Of a DNA stretch of 64,000 nt, positions 46,327-57,334 are shown piece after piece. Location of the stretch: positions 206,501 through 270,500 of the forward strand of contig JADJJU010000009.1 in the NCBI GenBank assembly GCA_016706365.1, in the 5' to 3' direction. The DNA is from Saprospiraceae bacterium. Its GTDB lineage: Bacteria > Bacteroidota > Bacteroidia > Chitinophagales > Saprospiraceae. The position numbers and the translations under genes are program-made. The notes beneath the pieces were generated by a model. That model was not told where the DNA came from. It did no database searches and was given only the letters and a program-made list of their open reading frames with translations. How positions within the stretch are numbered: the stretch's first letter is position 1; each line of letters opens with the position of its first letter.

Positions 46327-46836
46327 TTACTCATAAAGATATGGCTCATTGTTATAAGCCATTTGTTTTATATTTTCAATGACCTGCTTCATGTATGTCT
46401 TCCAAAATGTTCTGGTAAAGAGCCAATTGAGAGGATATAATAGAGGAGTTTCTGAATAAAGTGTATAAGTATATTCAACTAAAATTTTGTTCTCTTCAAT
46501 TTCAGTGGTTTTCCATTCTCCTACAAACTTTGTAAAACCCAGCATCCATGATTGAAAGTTGTTTATTTCAATTTTCCAATACTTGTTTTCAAGCCTTTCA
46601 ATAACATTATCCACAGAACCAAATCCGCCTTTTTGTGTCAAGGAAGCCGCCACAAACACTTTTTTACTGGAACCGGGTTTACCCCAATCTGCATCATCAG
46701 TGCAATGAGTCACTCTGGGCATGATACCATACCCTGTATGTACTTTTGAAACATCACATAACATCGGGGTTTTAAATGCTCTTTCCAGTGAACAATGAAA
46801 GATACTTTTTACGGTGACTTTGGTTTTCATTTCCAT
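46327..46836 (-). CDS. SRPBCC family (START/Bet v1-like) protein
   Basis: A 169-residue SRPBCC/Bet v1-fold protein, beginning TKVTVKSIFHCSLERAFKTPM with the usual N-terminal strand and helix, and ending with a long C-terminal helix (FWKTYMKQVIENIKQMA). It probably binds a hydrophobic ligand. It lies beside the photolyase-like remnant, a pairing often seen in Bacteroidota; that association is from memory. Confidence 0.8.
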   Translation of the reverse strand: MEMKTKVTVKSIFHCSLERAFKTPMLCDVSKVHTGYGIMPRVTHCTDDADWGKPGSSKKVFVAASLTQKGGFGSVDNVIERLENKYWKIEINNFQSWMLGFTKFVGEWKTTEIEENKILVEYTYTLYSETPLLYPLNWLFTRTFWKTYMKQVIENIKQMAYNNEPYLYE

Positions 46837-46877
46837 ATCACAAGGTAGGAGATTCTAAAGAATTGAGTATACCCGAC

Positions 46878-48006
46878 TCACAAGGAAGCCAGAAATTTTT
46901 CAGCATTGTCAATATGGATTTTTTGTCTGGATTCATCCATCTTATCAAATGTTCTGATCAGCATACCGAGTCTCGGATTTTGCAGGAAGAAGTCCCTATG
47001 CATATCCATAAATCTCCAGAATAAACCATCCCAAACTTGCTGCCATTCCCCTTTTTTGTAATCGCTCATCTTCATCAGGTAATTGCTTCCACTTATATAT
47101 GGCTTGGTGGACATCAAACCACCATCAGAAAACTGACTCATCCCGTAGACATTTGGTACCATAACCCAATCATATGAATCAATAAATAATTCCATAAACC
47201 AGCGGTACACATCGTCAGGGTCAAACTCGCAGAGCAACATAAAATTTCCCAGAACCATCAGACGCTCGATGTGGTGACAATATCCGGTTTCCAGTATTTT
47301 CTTTATTGTCAGGTCAATGGGCTCAATACCGGTGCTTCCTTTCCAGAATGATTCCGGAATTTTTCTGGTAAAGCCCCAGTAATTTTTTGTTCTTTCTTCA
47401 GTGCCTTTTAATTCGTAAACAGCTCTGATAAATTCTCTCCATCCTATAATCTGCCGGTTCTTTCCCTTTAGGATATTTTAATCGATTTTCTTCATCAAAG
47501 CTCCATTTTCCGCCAATCGGATTTTGGTGATGATCAAGTAAAATATTTTTGTTCTGTCTCTGATACTTGTAAAAATCAGCCTGAAACATTCTCTTTCTAT
47601 TCTTGAAGAATGAAGCATTCTCTTCAGATGAATTCAAGAATGAAGGATTGGGATATTTATGAGTGTTAATTTGATTAGTATTACGAGAATTGGAGATTCG
47701 CTGTTCCAGCCAATCATCGGTTGGGTCGATATATTCTATAGAACTTACTCCCTGCAATTTCAAATAGGGAAGCAGCTTCCTGACATCTGAAAGCTCATTC
47801 TGTGAATCAATATATACAACTTCAATCTCTTTTAATTGTAGATAGTTTTCATAGAATTTCATGCTGGCCCTGTGGAAAGCAATTTTCCTTTTGTGGAATT
47901 TGAATTGTTTAAAGTACAGCCACTCTTCGACCAGGTAAATGGTTTTGCACCTGGAAATGAGAATATTGTCTTCAAATAATTGATGAGGGAAAATGATTCC
48001 TACCAT
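46878..48006 (-). pseudogene. Cryptochrome/photolyase-related protein (FeS-BCP type), internally deleted
   Basis: The N-terminal half (48006 to about 47462) begins GIIFPHQLFEDN, the Rossmann region of photolyase-related proteins, and ends GGKWSFDEENRLKYPKGK. The C-terminal half (about 47462-46878) reads RQIIGWREFIRAVYELKG, then TGYCHHIERLMVLGNFMLL and SGSNYLMKMSDYKKGEW. The normal family member has roughly 130-150 residues between these halves, so an internal segment of about 400 bp is missing, and the two halves are also in different frames at the junction (about 47457-47462). It is therefore non-functional as a photolyase. Confidence 0.85.
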
Positions 48007-48212
48007 GCTCTATCTTAAGTTTTCCAGGCCATCTTTGCCCCTGAAGTTATCCTGCACATTATCATCCCTGGTATTCACCTTGTGGATGTAAATCTTTCAA
48101 AGACAATGAATATTAAAAGAGCCGGTTTTGTTGTGTTACATTTTTTCTGAGTGGATATATTTCAAGGAGTAAAATGGGCAGGAACTCATGTTGAAAGATT
48201 ACTATATAAAAG

Positions 48213-48234
48213 GGGGAAGAAAAAATCCTTCCCC
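48213..48234 (-). terminator. Terminator behind cupin gene
   Basis: In the minus sense GGGGAAG and CTTCCCC form a 7-bp stem with an 8-base loop, followed by CTTTTATATAG. It lies some 60 bases past the cupin stop. The remainder of 48007-48296 shows no gene. Confidence 0.6.
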
Positions 48235-48296
48235 GGGTTGAAATAAAACCCTATGATTCATCCAGTAATCTGACATTAATCTTTCTGATATTCCGT

Positions 48297-48677
48297 TTAC
48301 AAATGTTTGGCATAATCAATCATTCCCTGAAAATCAATTACTACTGCGGGTTCATCGCCCACCGTCCATGCATCATGTCCTGATGGCAGAAGCGATACAT
48401 CTCCGGGCTTGCAGTCGAATTCTGTCCCATCATCCATGACTACATGTAGGATTCCTGATACATGATACTGAAAATGGGGAGCTTCGCAGCTATGAGTTTT
48501 AGCAAGTGGTTGAACGGATGTTTCCCAGCGCCATCCGGGTTCAAAAATACCTCTGCCAATTGTTGCTCCTCCGATTTTTATGAGCTCAAGTCTTCCTTTT
48601 GGAAATTCCCGGACCTCATCCGGATTATTGAAGTTTTTCCATTCTGCTTTCTGCATTTCAGTTAAATTTTTTTCCAT
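48297..48677 (-). CDS. Cupin domain protein
   Basis: A 126-residue single-domain cupin. Metal-binding residues lie in THSCEAPHFQYHVSGILHV and the second motif in PGDVSLLPSGHDAWTVGDEPAV. No signal peptide. Its enzymatic role cannot be deduced. Preceded on the same strand by the AraC regulator, though separated by about 85 bases. Confidence 0.85.
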   Translation of the reverse strand: MEKNLTEMQKAEWKNFNNPDEVREFPKGRLELIKIGGATIGRGIFEPGWRWETSVQPLAKTHSCEAPHFQYHVSGILHVVMDDGTEFDCKPGDVSLLPSGHDAWTVGDEPAVVIDFQGMIDYAKHL

Positions 48678-48761
48678 TGTATTTGTATTTTAATTACAAT
48701 ACAAATAGAAACAGAAATGCTGAGTTGGCATTGTAAATTATTCGGCAATGTATGTACAAAA

Positions 48762-49682
48762 TCACCTTTTTTTGCGAAGTTCCAGGGGTGACAGGCCAGT
48801 TCGATTTTTTATAAAATGCGTGAAATGCGGCTGATCATCAAAATTCATCTGATAAGCAATTTCCGAAATAGATTTATCGGTTGAAATAAGTTGAACTTTT
48901 GCTTCCAATAGCAGAATATCGTGAATAATCTTTAATGGTGCGCGCCCGAAAGTCTTACTCACCACCTCAGAGAGATGCCTTGAGGAAATATGAAGCATCT
49001 CAGCATAATCATTTACAGACCTGTATCTTAGAAAATATTTTTCAACCAGCAGTTTAAACTGATTAGCTAATTGTTCGGATCGGCTCAAATTTTTTCTCAT
49101 TTCCTTTACATGAATCCGATATATTTCCCGAACTCTTAAAAGCAAAATGATAATCATGTTGCTAAGCAAAAAGTTTCGTTCAAATGAAGGGCGTTCATAT
49201 TCCGCGATAATGTTTTTAAAAGCGGTTTGTATGGCTTCACTTTCACTTTGGTTCAGATTAACAATATGTGGCGCATCAAAGTCGAAAAAAGGAAATTCTT
49301 CATTAAATGGCCTGGAAAGAGAATGCGTAAGAAATTCGGATTTAAAATGAATACAATAGCCTTTACAATTCTTTATATGATCACTGGCATATAGCATGTT
49401 TTCAGGAACTATAACAAGATCATTTTGATTTAATTGCAAATTGTCTGCTCCCAACTTTACATCATGTTCCCCGTCCAGCAATAAATAAATCAGGTTGAAT
49501 TGCCTTCTGAGTGCTGGGATACTATCGCAATTCTTATGTTTATCTTCAAGTGTTCCGGGCATAACCATCAAATCAATGTCATAAGATTTTGAATCCAGGT
49601 TGATCAAACGCTCGAACATCTCCAGCGTATCAATTTTCAGAATTTCATTTTTCTTAATATTAGAAATTGTCCGCTTTTTCAT
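48762..49682 (-). CDS. AraC family transcriptional regulator
   Basis: A 306-residue regulator with an N-terminal cupin-like sensor (about 30-190) and a C-terminal AraC HTH (about 205-300), with VNDYAEMLHISSRHLSEVVSK and ISEIAYQMNFDDQPHFTHFI, the two helix-turn-helix units. Its start overlaps the end of the upstream TPR gene by 23 bases. It may regulate the cupin gene downstream; that is inferred from neighbourhood. Confidence 0.92.
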   Translation of the reverse strand: MKKRTISNIKKNEILKIDTLEMFERLINLDSKSYDIDLMVMPGTLEDKHKNCDSIPALRRQFNLIYLLLDGEHDVKLGADNLQLNQNDLVIVPENMLYASDHIKNCKGYCIHFKSEFLTHSLSRPFNEEFPFFDFDAPHIVNLNQSESEAIQTAFKNIIAEYERPSFERNFLLSNMIIILLLRVREIYRIHVKEMRKNLSRSEQLANQFKLLVEKYFLRYRSVNDYAEMLHISSRHLSEVVSKTFGRAPLKIIHDILLLEAKVQLISTDKSISEIAYQMNFDDQPHFTHFIKNRTGLSPLELRKKR

Positions 49683-51343
49683 GAACTGATTTTTTGGCCT
49701 CCTTTAACTCTTCTCTATCGCTGGCATTTATGCTCTGATTAATTAATAGTTGGAAATACTTATTGGCACTCGTTTTATCATTCATTGCTAAGGCAGCTTG
49801 ACTAGCTCCATAAAGCCCATTAAATCTGTTTGGATGTTGCTTTAGATCAAATTCATATGCTTCAAGCGCTTTTGAAGGATTGCCCATTTCCAAATATAAA
49901 TCGCCCAGAAGTTCTCCGGCCGGAATGACTTCCGAAGGTGTGACCGGATGCTTACCGGTTTTGTATTCCATTTCAGATGCTTCTTTCATCAAAACCAGAG
50001 CCTTTTCGGATTCTCCATTTCTAAATGATATCCAGGCCTCTATAGATTTGATCTGAATCTTAACCTGATTGGCTTTGTAGGTATCTTTGACGTCCAGTAG
50101 CTTCTGATGAGATTCCTTAAGTATACTTAGTTCCTTATTGGCGGCTGCCACATCTCCTGAACGAACTGAGCCCAAAGCCCTGCTGAAGTTTATAATTGAT
50201 TTCTCCCAGGGAAAATCGTCCCAATTTTTTACAATTGATGGAAATTCCAGGTTTGCCGCCTCCTTCCAATTTTTATTTTCCAAAGCAATCCTGGCCGGAA
50301 TTGCCGCGATTGAATAAGCCACTTTGAAATTTACCGGAAATATTTTTTTAAATGAAAGCAGATAATTCATCTGTTCAATTGCCTTATCGTTATCACCAAT
50401 CTGGAGATATGCATACACGAGATAATCCATGCCATGGAGTTCTTCATCCCAGTGTGCGCTTGAATCTATACTTTGACTGTAACAAAGTGCAGATGCAGTG
50501 GAATTGATATTCGATTGTATAGATTCGTCCCATAAGCCAAGCCTGGTAAAAATATGCGATGGCATATGTTGCGCGTGAGCTGAGGAAGGAGCGACTGAAG
50601 CATATTTTCGGGCTGTAGGTAAAGCCAAAGATGCCAGTTCCGGATAATCATAGGTGTGAATGATATAATGCAAAATTCCGGGATGATCGGGTTGGTCCGG
50701 CATTAGAGATTCCAGTATATTGCCTGCTTTCTTTTGATTTTTATAAGTTTTGTCGGCCGGGTTTGCAATTGTATTAAGAGCTAAGGCATAAAAAATGGCA
50801 GCTTCTGTATCATCAGGATACTTCAGATAAAGTTGTTCCATTTTGTTTTCAAATAATGATTTTCTGGTGCTGAGATCGAGCGTCTCCCAATCTTTATAAA
50901 AAGCGTGTATCGCATTCAAATAATCCTGTTCCCCTGTCAGTCTTAGGTAGTGACTGTGCTATTTCCAATATTTTGGATCCTTTCTCAAGATGTTTAGTGC
51001 CTTGTTGGTTCCAAAGTGCGTGAAAGTTACTCATCGCCACACCCCAGTAAGCCATGACACAATCCGGATCGGCATCAATTGCCTTTGCGAACGACTTCTC
51101 TGCTTCTTCATATTCAAATGAGTGCAGAAGAGAAATACCCAGATTGAATGGCTCTCTTGAATCACTATTACATGATGCTGAAAAATTTACTACCCCAAAC
51201 TCCATTCCACCACATAGTTTGATTTCTCCGCGAATGAGACCTATATTATCTAGTTGCACGGCTCTCTCAGAATTTTCGTTTTTACAATTGAATGTTGAAA
51301 CTGAAATTAACAGAATTGCAAGCCAGGGAATACTTCTTTTCAT
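49660..51343 (-). pseudogene. TPR-repeat lipoprotein, frameshifted
   Basis: A lipoprotein (lipobox STFNC) followed by tetratricopeptide repeats, for example EPFNLGISLLHSFEYEEAEKSFAKAIDADPDC. Two frames join at the run CCCC (50931-50934): with three bases instead of four, the text runs SLPKTDREQDYLNAIHAF without break. Full length about 560 residues, ending ASDREELKEAKKSVHEK. Function unknown; similar proteins occur with AraC regulators. The single-base homopolymer change is compatible with sequencing error. Confidence 0.8.
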
Positions 51344-51585
51344 GTCTGGTAAGTTTTGACAACATCAAGATCAAAAAATGCCTTGACGTTGAGTTACGAA
51401 TAGCAATTTACACTAAAAACACCCCCAAAAGTCGCGACAGGAATAAAATATATGTTCAGAAGATCAAATTTGTGATAATTACCGGTTTCAGACGACCTTT
51501 TTCATTCCACGGTAAAGGCCGCTAATGACCACAATTCAAACAAAAATTAAAGGCAATGTAAGCGATATTGAATTCTACTTTCTAA

Positions 51586-52168
51586 CTATGGATAAATACA
51601 AACTTGTCCCTGACCAACGGGTAACACTGAGGCAATAATATCGTCACTCATTTTCTTGTCATACATTTTTTCTACTGCCCAGGATATCAGATCTACTGCT
51701 GCCAGACAACCCGCTGCGGTTCCAATATTTCTATGTGTAACCAAATGTGTATCCTCAATAACTTCAATACCAAAGCTCTTTAATTTTTCAAATGCAGTAG
51801 GGTAGGTGGTTGCAGATAGACCATTAAGGTGTCCAAGTGCAGCAATAATTAATGCACCTGAACACATTGAGCAGATGATTTGCTTATCAGGATCCAGCTG
51901 GAAACGACTTAGGTAATCTTTGTCTTCAATAAGAATTCTCGTCCCGGGACCGCTGCCAAAAAACACAAAATCTGCATCATTACATTCCTCGATCAGTCCA
52001 TGAGTAATCAAATCCAGCCCGCATACAGATTTATGCGAAAGCTGAGTACCAACAATTTTAACCTGAAATTCTTGTCCCGTAATTTTACCCGGTTTAGCAA
52101 ATCCTAGGGTAAAAAATATCCACATCCGTGAATTTATCAAACGCTACAAGCACCGCTTTTTTCGACAT
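51586..52168 (-). pseudogene. DJ-1/PfpI family protein, frameshifted near N-terminus
   Basis: The main frame (51586-52140) has the nucleophile elbow CSMCSGALIIAALG (Cys) and THRNIGTAAGCLAAVDL, typical of DJ-1/PfpI class glutamine-amidotransferase-like proteins. The natural start MSKKAVLVAFDKFTDVDIF begins at 52168 in another frame; the frames meet at the A6/T6 run (52111-52116). Some 190 residues in total. The only lesion is in a homopolymer. Confidence 0.8.
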
Positions 52169-52249
52169 CTTATTTGGGTTTTGTTAGAAGGAAACTAATA
52201 AGAGTATGAATATAATGAAACCTGCCTATTTTGCCCGCCGGATCATTAA

Positions 52250-52810
52250 TTATTGCGCTGTTGGCTGCCCTTCTTCGTATTCATTAAACAACCTGGAATA
52301 CAAAAAAGAGTCCTCAAATTTAGCATCAACTCTAGTATGCTGTCTCATGATACCTTCCTTGATGAATTTATTCTTTTCTAATAATTTTATAGAAGGAAAA
52401 TTTCCAACCCGGACAATTGCCTCAAGTCTGTTTAGCTTCAAATCCTTGAATCCATAGTCAATGATTGCCTCCACTGCCTCACTCATAAAACCCTGTTTTT
52501 TAAAGTCATCATCTACCATTACATACCCAATTTCAGCTCGTCTATCCTCCTCACTCCAATTATGAATTCCGCAGCGGCCAATTATTATTCCGGATTCTTT
52601 ATCAGTAAGTAAAAAGAGCTTAAAACTCCTGTTGTAGCTGGCATATCCCTTCTTATGCTTGAACTCTTCTTTGATGTAATCTTCTTCTGATCGATGGCCC
52701 AGCAGCTTCATAATTTCCAGCTTTGACAGAGTATCAAAAATATAATTCATGTCTTCAGGAGAAAATCCTTTTAACAATAATCTGCTGGTTTCAATTGTGA
52801 CTAAATTCAT
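52250..52810 (-). CDS. GNAT family N-acetyltransferase (RimJ/RimL-like)
   Basis: A 186-residue GNAT acetyltransferase starting with TSRLLLKGFSPEDMN, and having IIGRCGIHNW, AEIGYVMVDDDFKKQGFMSEAVEAI (acetyl-CoA-binding loop) and LNRLEAIVRVGNFPSIKLLEKNKF. Substrate unknown. Stands alone between the DJ-1 and efflux genes. Confidence 0.9.
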   Translation of the reverse strand: MNLVTIETSRLLLKGFSPEDMNYIFDTLSKLEIMKLLGHRSEEDYIKEEFKHKKGYASYNRSFKLFLLTDKESGIIIGRCGIHNWSEEDRRAEIGYVMVDDDFKKQGFMSEAVEAIIDYGFKDLKLNRLEAIVRVGNFPSIKLLEKNKFIKEGIMRQHTRVDAKFEDSFLYSRLFNEYEEGQPTAQ

Positions 52811-52901
52811 AGTTATGCTCTTTTTCTACGGCTTACCAATGTAAAAAGATATGATTGAAAAGTCCATTTTAAATTTAGTAAAGTAAAAGCATTGCCAATT
52901 A

Positions 52902-54125
52902 TCATAGCTGATATTTCAATAGTTCTGCCATTAATTTTCTGTACTCCATCTCTGTTTTCAAATAACTATTTATTGCTTCATAATAAAAGCTCATTTCCAA
53001 AAAATACTCAATGGTTGTAATTTGGCCAAATGACAGAGATTTATCCAGAAGTTCTACATTATTTAAAGTTGAAAATAAAGTACGGTATTCCTCTAATAGA
53101 GCATTTAGACTGATCATTCTATCATATTTTTGCCGGATTTCATGGTAGTGTTCGTTCATGTAATCCTGGAGATTGGCTTCATGCATTATCAATTCAGCTT
53201 GTTTGGTTTTGACCAGGTTTTTGTTTTCCCAAAGTGGAATAGTCATACCCAGATGCACCCCATTAAATTGTTGTCCCAAAATAGCCTGAAAGTGATAGCC
53301 AGCTTCGATTTTTGGCAGGGTCATGGCTTTAGATAATGATATTTCATTTCGTCCTATCACTTTTTCCTGCTCCAGAAATTTTCTCAGAGGGTCATTTCCA
53401 ACAATTGCATTTATTAATGATTCAAAATCAGGAACTTGCTGTAAACGGGTATAAGCTGTGTCTGTGAATTGAATCGGTATACCTCCGTTAAATTCTGTCA
53501 ATTTTTGATTCAGCTGATTGATTATTATTATATTTTCCCTGTAGTTTGTATTAGTTTCTATAAGCTGTAATCTGGCCTTATTAACATCCATTATATTGCC
53601 TTGACCTTTATCTAAACTTGTCTGAAAAGCAGCAAGCCATTTTTCTGTATTTTGCTTGCGCATACTCAATTCCGAATTGAGTTTATTCCTGTAAACCAGT
53701 TCTATACTAATCAATTTCGCTTCCAATAATATTTCCTGCCTGCTGGCGCTTAACTGAAATTCAGCTTGCTTACTTTGCTCATTGGAGAGCAGTTTTTTTC
53801 TGGTATATACTGTCGGAAAATCGAAAGATTGTGTTACTGTAAAATCTGTTTGATTTCCAGCGTTCGCAGGTGTACCAATTAGAAAATCATAATCCACTCT
53901 TGGATTATAAGGAGTCAAGCCGGTTTTATATTCCAGTTTTTTCGCTTCCCAATAAGTTGAATTGGCAATGATGGATTTGTTGTTTTTAGTGATGTTTACC
54001 AGAACAGAATCTACAGGTGTTTGAGTGAATCCATTTGATACAAAGAGCAGTAAAGGAATTATGAATGTTAAATGTTGAATTTTGAATGCATTCATAGGGA
54101 GTGAAATAATTTTGAACCTTTTCAT
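52902..54125 (-). CDS. TolC-like outer membrane efflux protein (CusC/CzcC)
   Basis: A 407-residue outer-membrane factor: signal peptide (residues about 1-35, the second ATG at 54095 is also possible), then two long alpha-helical hairpins typical of TolC proteins (LLSNEQSKQAEFQLSASRQEILLEAKL, in outline). Forms the exit duct for the RND pump encoded just upstream, with 30 bases between them. Last gene of the metal-efflux operon as transcribed. Confidence 0.88.
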   Translation of the reverse strand: MKRFKIISLPMNAFKIQHLTFIIPLLLFVSNGFTQTPVDSVLVNITKNNKSIIANSTYWEAKKLEYKTGLTPYNPRVDYDFLIGTPANAGNQTDFTVTQSFDFPTVYTRKKLLSNEQSKQAEFQLSASRQEILLEAKLISIELVYRNKLNSELSMRKQNTEKWLAAFQTSLDKGQGNIMDVNKARLQLIETNTNYRENIIIINQLNQKLTEFNGGIPIQFTDTAYTRLQQVPDFESLINAIVGNDPLRKFLEQEKVIGRNEISLSKAMTLPKIEAGYHFQAILGQQFNGVHLGMTIPLWENKNLVKTKQAELIMHEANLQDYMNEHYHEIRQKYDRMISLNALLEEYRTLFSTLNNVELLDKSLSFGQITTIEYFLEMSFYYEAINSYLKTEMEYRKLMAELLKYQL

Positions 54126-54155
54126 GATTTTAATTTAAAATTTAACATTCAAAAT

Positions 54156-57100
54156 TTAGATTTTCGATTTGTGATTCGCGAGAAAGTAGACTACCGGAAC
54201 TATGAAAATATTAAGTAGTGTAGATGTGAATAGTCCGCCCAGAATTACTTTAGCCATCGGACTTTGTATTTCATTTCCAGGCAAATCCCCTGCAATGGCT
54301 AGTGGAATTAACGCTAAACCTGCTGTTAAAGCAGTCATTAGAATTGGACTTAGACGGTCTTTTGAACCCTGAATGATGGTATCATATAAATTCATTCCTT
54401 CATCTTGCAAAGTCTTATAATGAGATACTAACAAAATCCCATTTCGTGTAGCTATTCCAAATAGAGTAATAAATCCAATAATTGCCGGAATACTTAAAAT
54501 GCCACTTGTAAAATAAATACTGAATATTCCACCAATTAATGCTAAGGGAAGATTTAATAAAATGATACCTGAAGTTTTCACATCTTTAAACTCCTGATAC
54601 AGCAATAAAAAAATTACTAATAGGGAAAGTAATGAAGTAAGCATCAAGGTCCTGGAAGCTTCTGCTTCTGCTTCAAACTGGCCACCATATTCTACATGAT
54701 ACCCTTCAGGGAGTTGGATTTTTTCATTAATTAATTTTTGAATTTCCTCTACTGCACTTTTTTGGTCCCGATTGACAACATTAGCTGATACTACAGTTTT
54801 TCGTGCTACATTTTCTCGGTTTATAGTGTTTGGACCCGAAGTACTGATCACGTCTGCAACATAATGAAGTGGTATTTTCTGCCCATCTTCGGAATCTATG
54901 AGGACATGTTGCAAATCTTCAATTTTGCTTCTGCTACTTTCATCCAATCTCACTATTAAATCAAAGGTTTTTGATCCTTCATAGACATCAGATACTTTTT
55001 CCCCCGCAAGTGCAGCATCTACAAACTCATTAAATGCACCCATGGTAATTCCATAATGATTGAGTAATTCCCGATTTGCTTTAATTTGAATTTGAGGAAT
55101 TTCTATTTGCTGCTCCACAGAAATATCTACCAGGCCCTCCACTGATTGAATTTCATTTTTGATCTGGTTGGAAATCGAAAAAAGTCTGTTCAAATCATTA
55201 CCAAAAATCTTTATGGCAATATTGGCGCGGGTTCCTGAAAGAATATGATCTATACGATGTCCAATTGGTTGGCCAATAGTGATATTCACACCGGATAAAC
55301 CAGATAATTTTGCTCTGACTTCTTCCATGAACTTCTCCCGGCTTCTGTCTTCTAAAATGAAAGGAACTTCAATTTCAGAAGAATTCACACCCTGGGCATG
55401 TGCATCCAGTTCTGCCCTTCCTGTTCTCCTTGTGGTAATGTTGATTTCCGGAATAGTCAGTAATTCATTTTCTATGCTTTTTCCAATTTTATTGCTCTCC
55501 ATTAATGAAATTCCCGGTAAACTCACTGCAGTTATTACAAGTGATCCTTCGTTGAATTCCGGGAGGAAACTCCTTCCTAATTGTGTGAATGCCAATAGTG
55601 ATAGGATCAATAGCACAATACTGGAGAGTACTACAGTTTTTTTCCACAGCATAGCTTTCAGCAACAGCCGGTAATAAATTTTCTGTAATTGATCTACCAG
55701 CCAACTTTCCTTGCGTTGTTTTTGTAACATCACATCATTGGTAAGCAAATAGCTGCAGAGGACCGGAGTAAGTGTTATAGAAACAACCAGCGAAGCAAAC
55801 AGAGCAACAATAAAAGCAATTCCTAATGGAGCTAATAATTTTCCTTCCATACCGGACAGGAAAAACAATGGCAAAAAAGCAACGATAATAATAAAAGTTG
55901 CATTGATAATAGAATGTCTGATTTCAAAGGAAGCGTCAAAAATCACTTTCAATTTTTGCTCTCTTTCATCCAATGGTTTTCGGGCGTTTTCTTTAAGGCG
56001 CTTAAAAACATTCTCTACATCTATTATGGCATCATCCACCAAATCGCCAATAGCAATAGCCATACCGCCCAGACTCATTGTATTTATGGTAAACCCAAGC
56101 CATTTTAAGGTTAAAATTGCCACGATTAAGGAAATGGGAATCGCAACAAGAGAAATAGCTGTAGCCCGCCAGTTCATCAGGAATAAAAAGAGAATAATAA
56201 CCACAAAAGCAGTTCCTTCCAACAAGACTTTTTGAATATTACTAATGGAAGCGTTTATAAAATCTGCCTGTCTGAAAATTTTGGTATTGATGTCAATGTC
56301 AGCAGGTAGGTTTCCTCCCATATTGGCAATCAATTCATCTATTTTGTTCGTGAGTTCCAGGGTATTTGTTGCTGGCTGTTTTACAATGGTTAAAATTACA
56401 GCAGGTTCCCCCATGAAGGAACCATCTCCAATTTTTGGCGCTGCCCCAATTTTGATGTCAGCAACATCTTCTATTTTTATCGGATTCCCATTCTCTCTTT
56501 TTATCACGGTCTTGCCCAATTCATCTACAGAATTGGTTCTTCCCATTCCTTTTACGATGTATTCATTGCCATACTGATTAATAAATCCACCCGAGGAATT
56601 GCCATTTGCTTCTGAGCTTGCTTTAAGTAATTCTGCAAGAGTAACATTATAGTGCTTCATTTTGATGGGAGAAGCTAATACCTGATATTGCTTATACTCT
56701 CCTCCAATTACATTCACCTGAGCCACACCTCCTGTAGCTAATAATCTGGGGCGAATTGTCCAGTCGGCGATGGATCGCAAATCCATTTGGCTGGTTGAAT
56801 CGGCAGTCAGACTGATGAGCATAATTTCGCCCATAATACTGGATTGAGGAGCCAATGTTGGATTACCAACCCCAGCAGGCAGATTTTCTCCAATGACACT
56901 AACTTTCTCATTTACTATCTGCCTTGCTATGTAGATATCTGTATCCCATTCAAACTCAACCCAAACAATGGAAAATCCGGCAGATGAAGAACTACGCACC
57001 CTGCGAACATTTGATGCACCATTAACAGAAGTTTCAATAGGGAAAGTAACTAGCTTTTCAACTTCTTCGGGAGCCATCCCATGCGCCTCAGTAAGCACAA

Positions 57101-57242
57101 CTACCGTCGGAGCAGTAAGGTCTGGAAATACATCTACTTCCATTCTTGTTGCAACCAGCGAGCCAAATACAATCAATAATACCGAGGCTACAACGATAAG
57201 CAAGCGGTTATTGAGAGCGAAGTTTATTATTTTGTTTAACAT
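54156..57242 (-). CDS. Heavy-metal efflux RND permease (CusA/CzcA family)
   Basis: A 1028-residue inner-membrane proton antiporter, HME-RND family, exporting Cu, Zn, Co or Cd ions. Begins LNKIINFALNNRLLIVV, then DVFPDLTAPTVVVLTEAHG and PIETSVNGASNVRRVRS; GMAIAIGDLVDDAIIDVENVF is the TM4 motif with proton-relay Asp residues. The ion cannot be decided from sequence alone. It pairs with the adaptor at 58-59.7 kb, but the four-helix-bundle gene and its repeats lie between the two. Confidence 0.93.
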   Translation of the reverse strand: MLNKIINFALNNRLLIVVASVLLIVFGSLVATRMEVDVFPDLTAPTVVVLTEAHGMAPEEVEKLVTFPIETSVNGASNVRRVRSSSSAGFSIVWVEFEWDTDIYIARQIVNEKVSVIGENLPAGVGNPTLAPQSSIMGEIMLISLTADSTSQMDLRSIADWTIRPRLLATGGVAQVNVIGGEYKQYQVLASPIKMKHYNVTLAELLKASSEANGNSSGGFINQYGNEYIVKGMGRTNSVDELGKTVIKRENGNPIKIEDVADIKIGAAPKIGDGSFMGEPAVILTIVKQPATNTLELTNKIDELIANMGGNLPADIDINTKIFRQADFINASISNIQKVLLEGTAFVVIILFLFLMNWRATAISLVAIPISLIVAILTLKWLGFTINTMSLGGMAIAIGDLVDDAIIDVENVFKRLKENARKPLDEREQKLKVIFDASFEIRHSIINATFIIIVAFLPLFFLSGMEGKLLAPLGIAFIVALFASLVVSITLTPVLCSYLLTNDVMLQKQRKESWLVDQLQKIYYRLLLKAMLWKKTVVLSSIVLLILSLLAFTQLGRSFLPEFNEGSLVITAVSLPGISLMESNKIGKSIENELLTIPEINITTRRTGRAELDAHAQGVNSSEIEVPFILEDRSREKFMEEVRAKLSGLSGVNITIGQPIGHRIDHILSGTRANIAIKIFGNDLNRLFSISNQIKNEIQSVEGLVDISVEQQIEIPQIQIKANRELLNHYGITMGAFNEFVDAALAGEKVSDVYEGSKTFDLIVRLDESSRSKIEDLQHVLIDSEDGQKIPLHYVADVISTSGPNTINRENVARKTVVSANVVNRDQKSAVEEIQKLINEKIQLPEGYHVEYGGQFEAEAEASRTLMLTSLLSLLVIFLLLYQEFKDVKTSGIILLNLPLALIGGIFSIYFTSGILSIPAIIGFITLFGIATRNGILLVSHYKTLQDEGMNLYDTIIQGSKDRLSPILMTALTAGLALIPLAIAGDLPGNEIQSPMAKVILGGLFTSTLLNIFIVPVVYFLANHKSKI

Positions 57243-57290
57243 GGGGTATCGTGAATGGTGAATCGTGAATCGTGAATGGTGAGGGTTTGA
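57243..57290. repeat. GTGAATC/GTGAATG heptamer array
   Basis: Period-7 repeat of GTGAATx units directly before the start codon of the RND permease. Part of the repeat frame around the four-helix-bundle gene. Confidence 0.85.
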
Positions 57291-57334
57291 GTGTGGGTGC
57301 TGAAGGGTGGATATAGATTTTTCCTATTCTGGAT

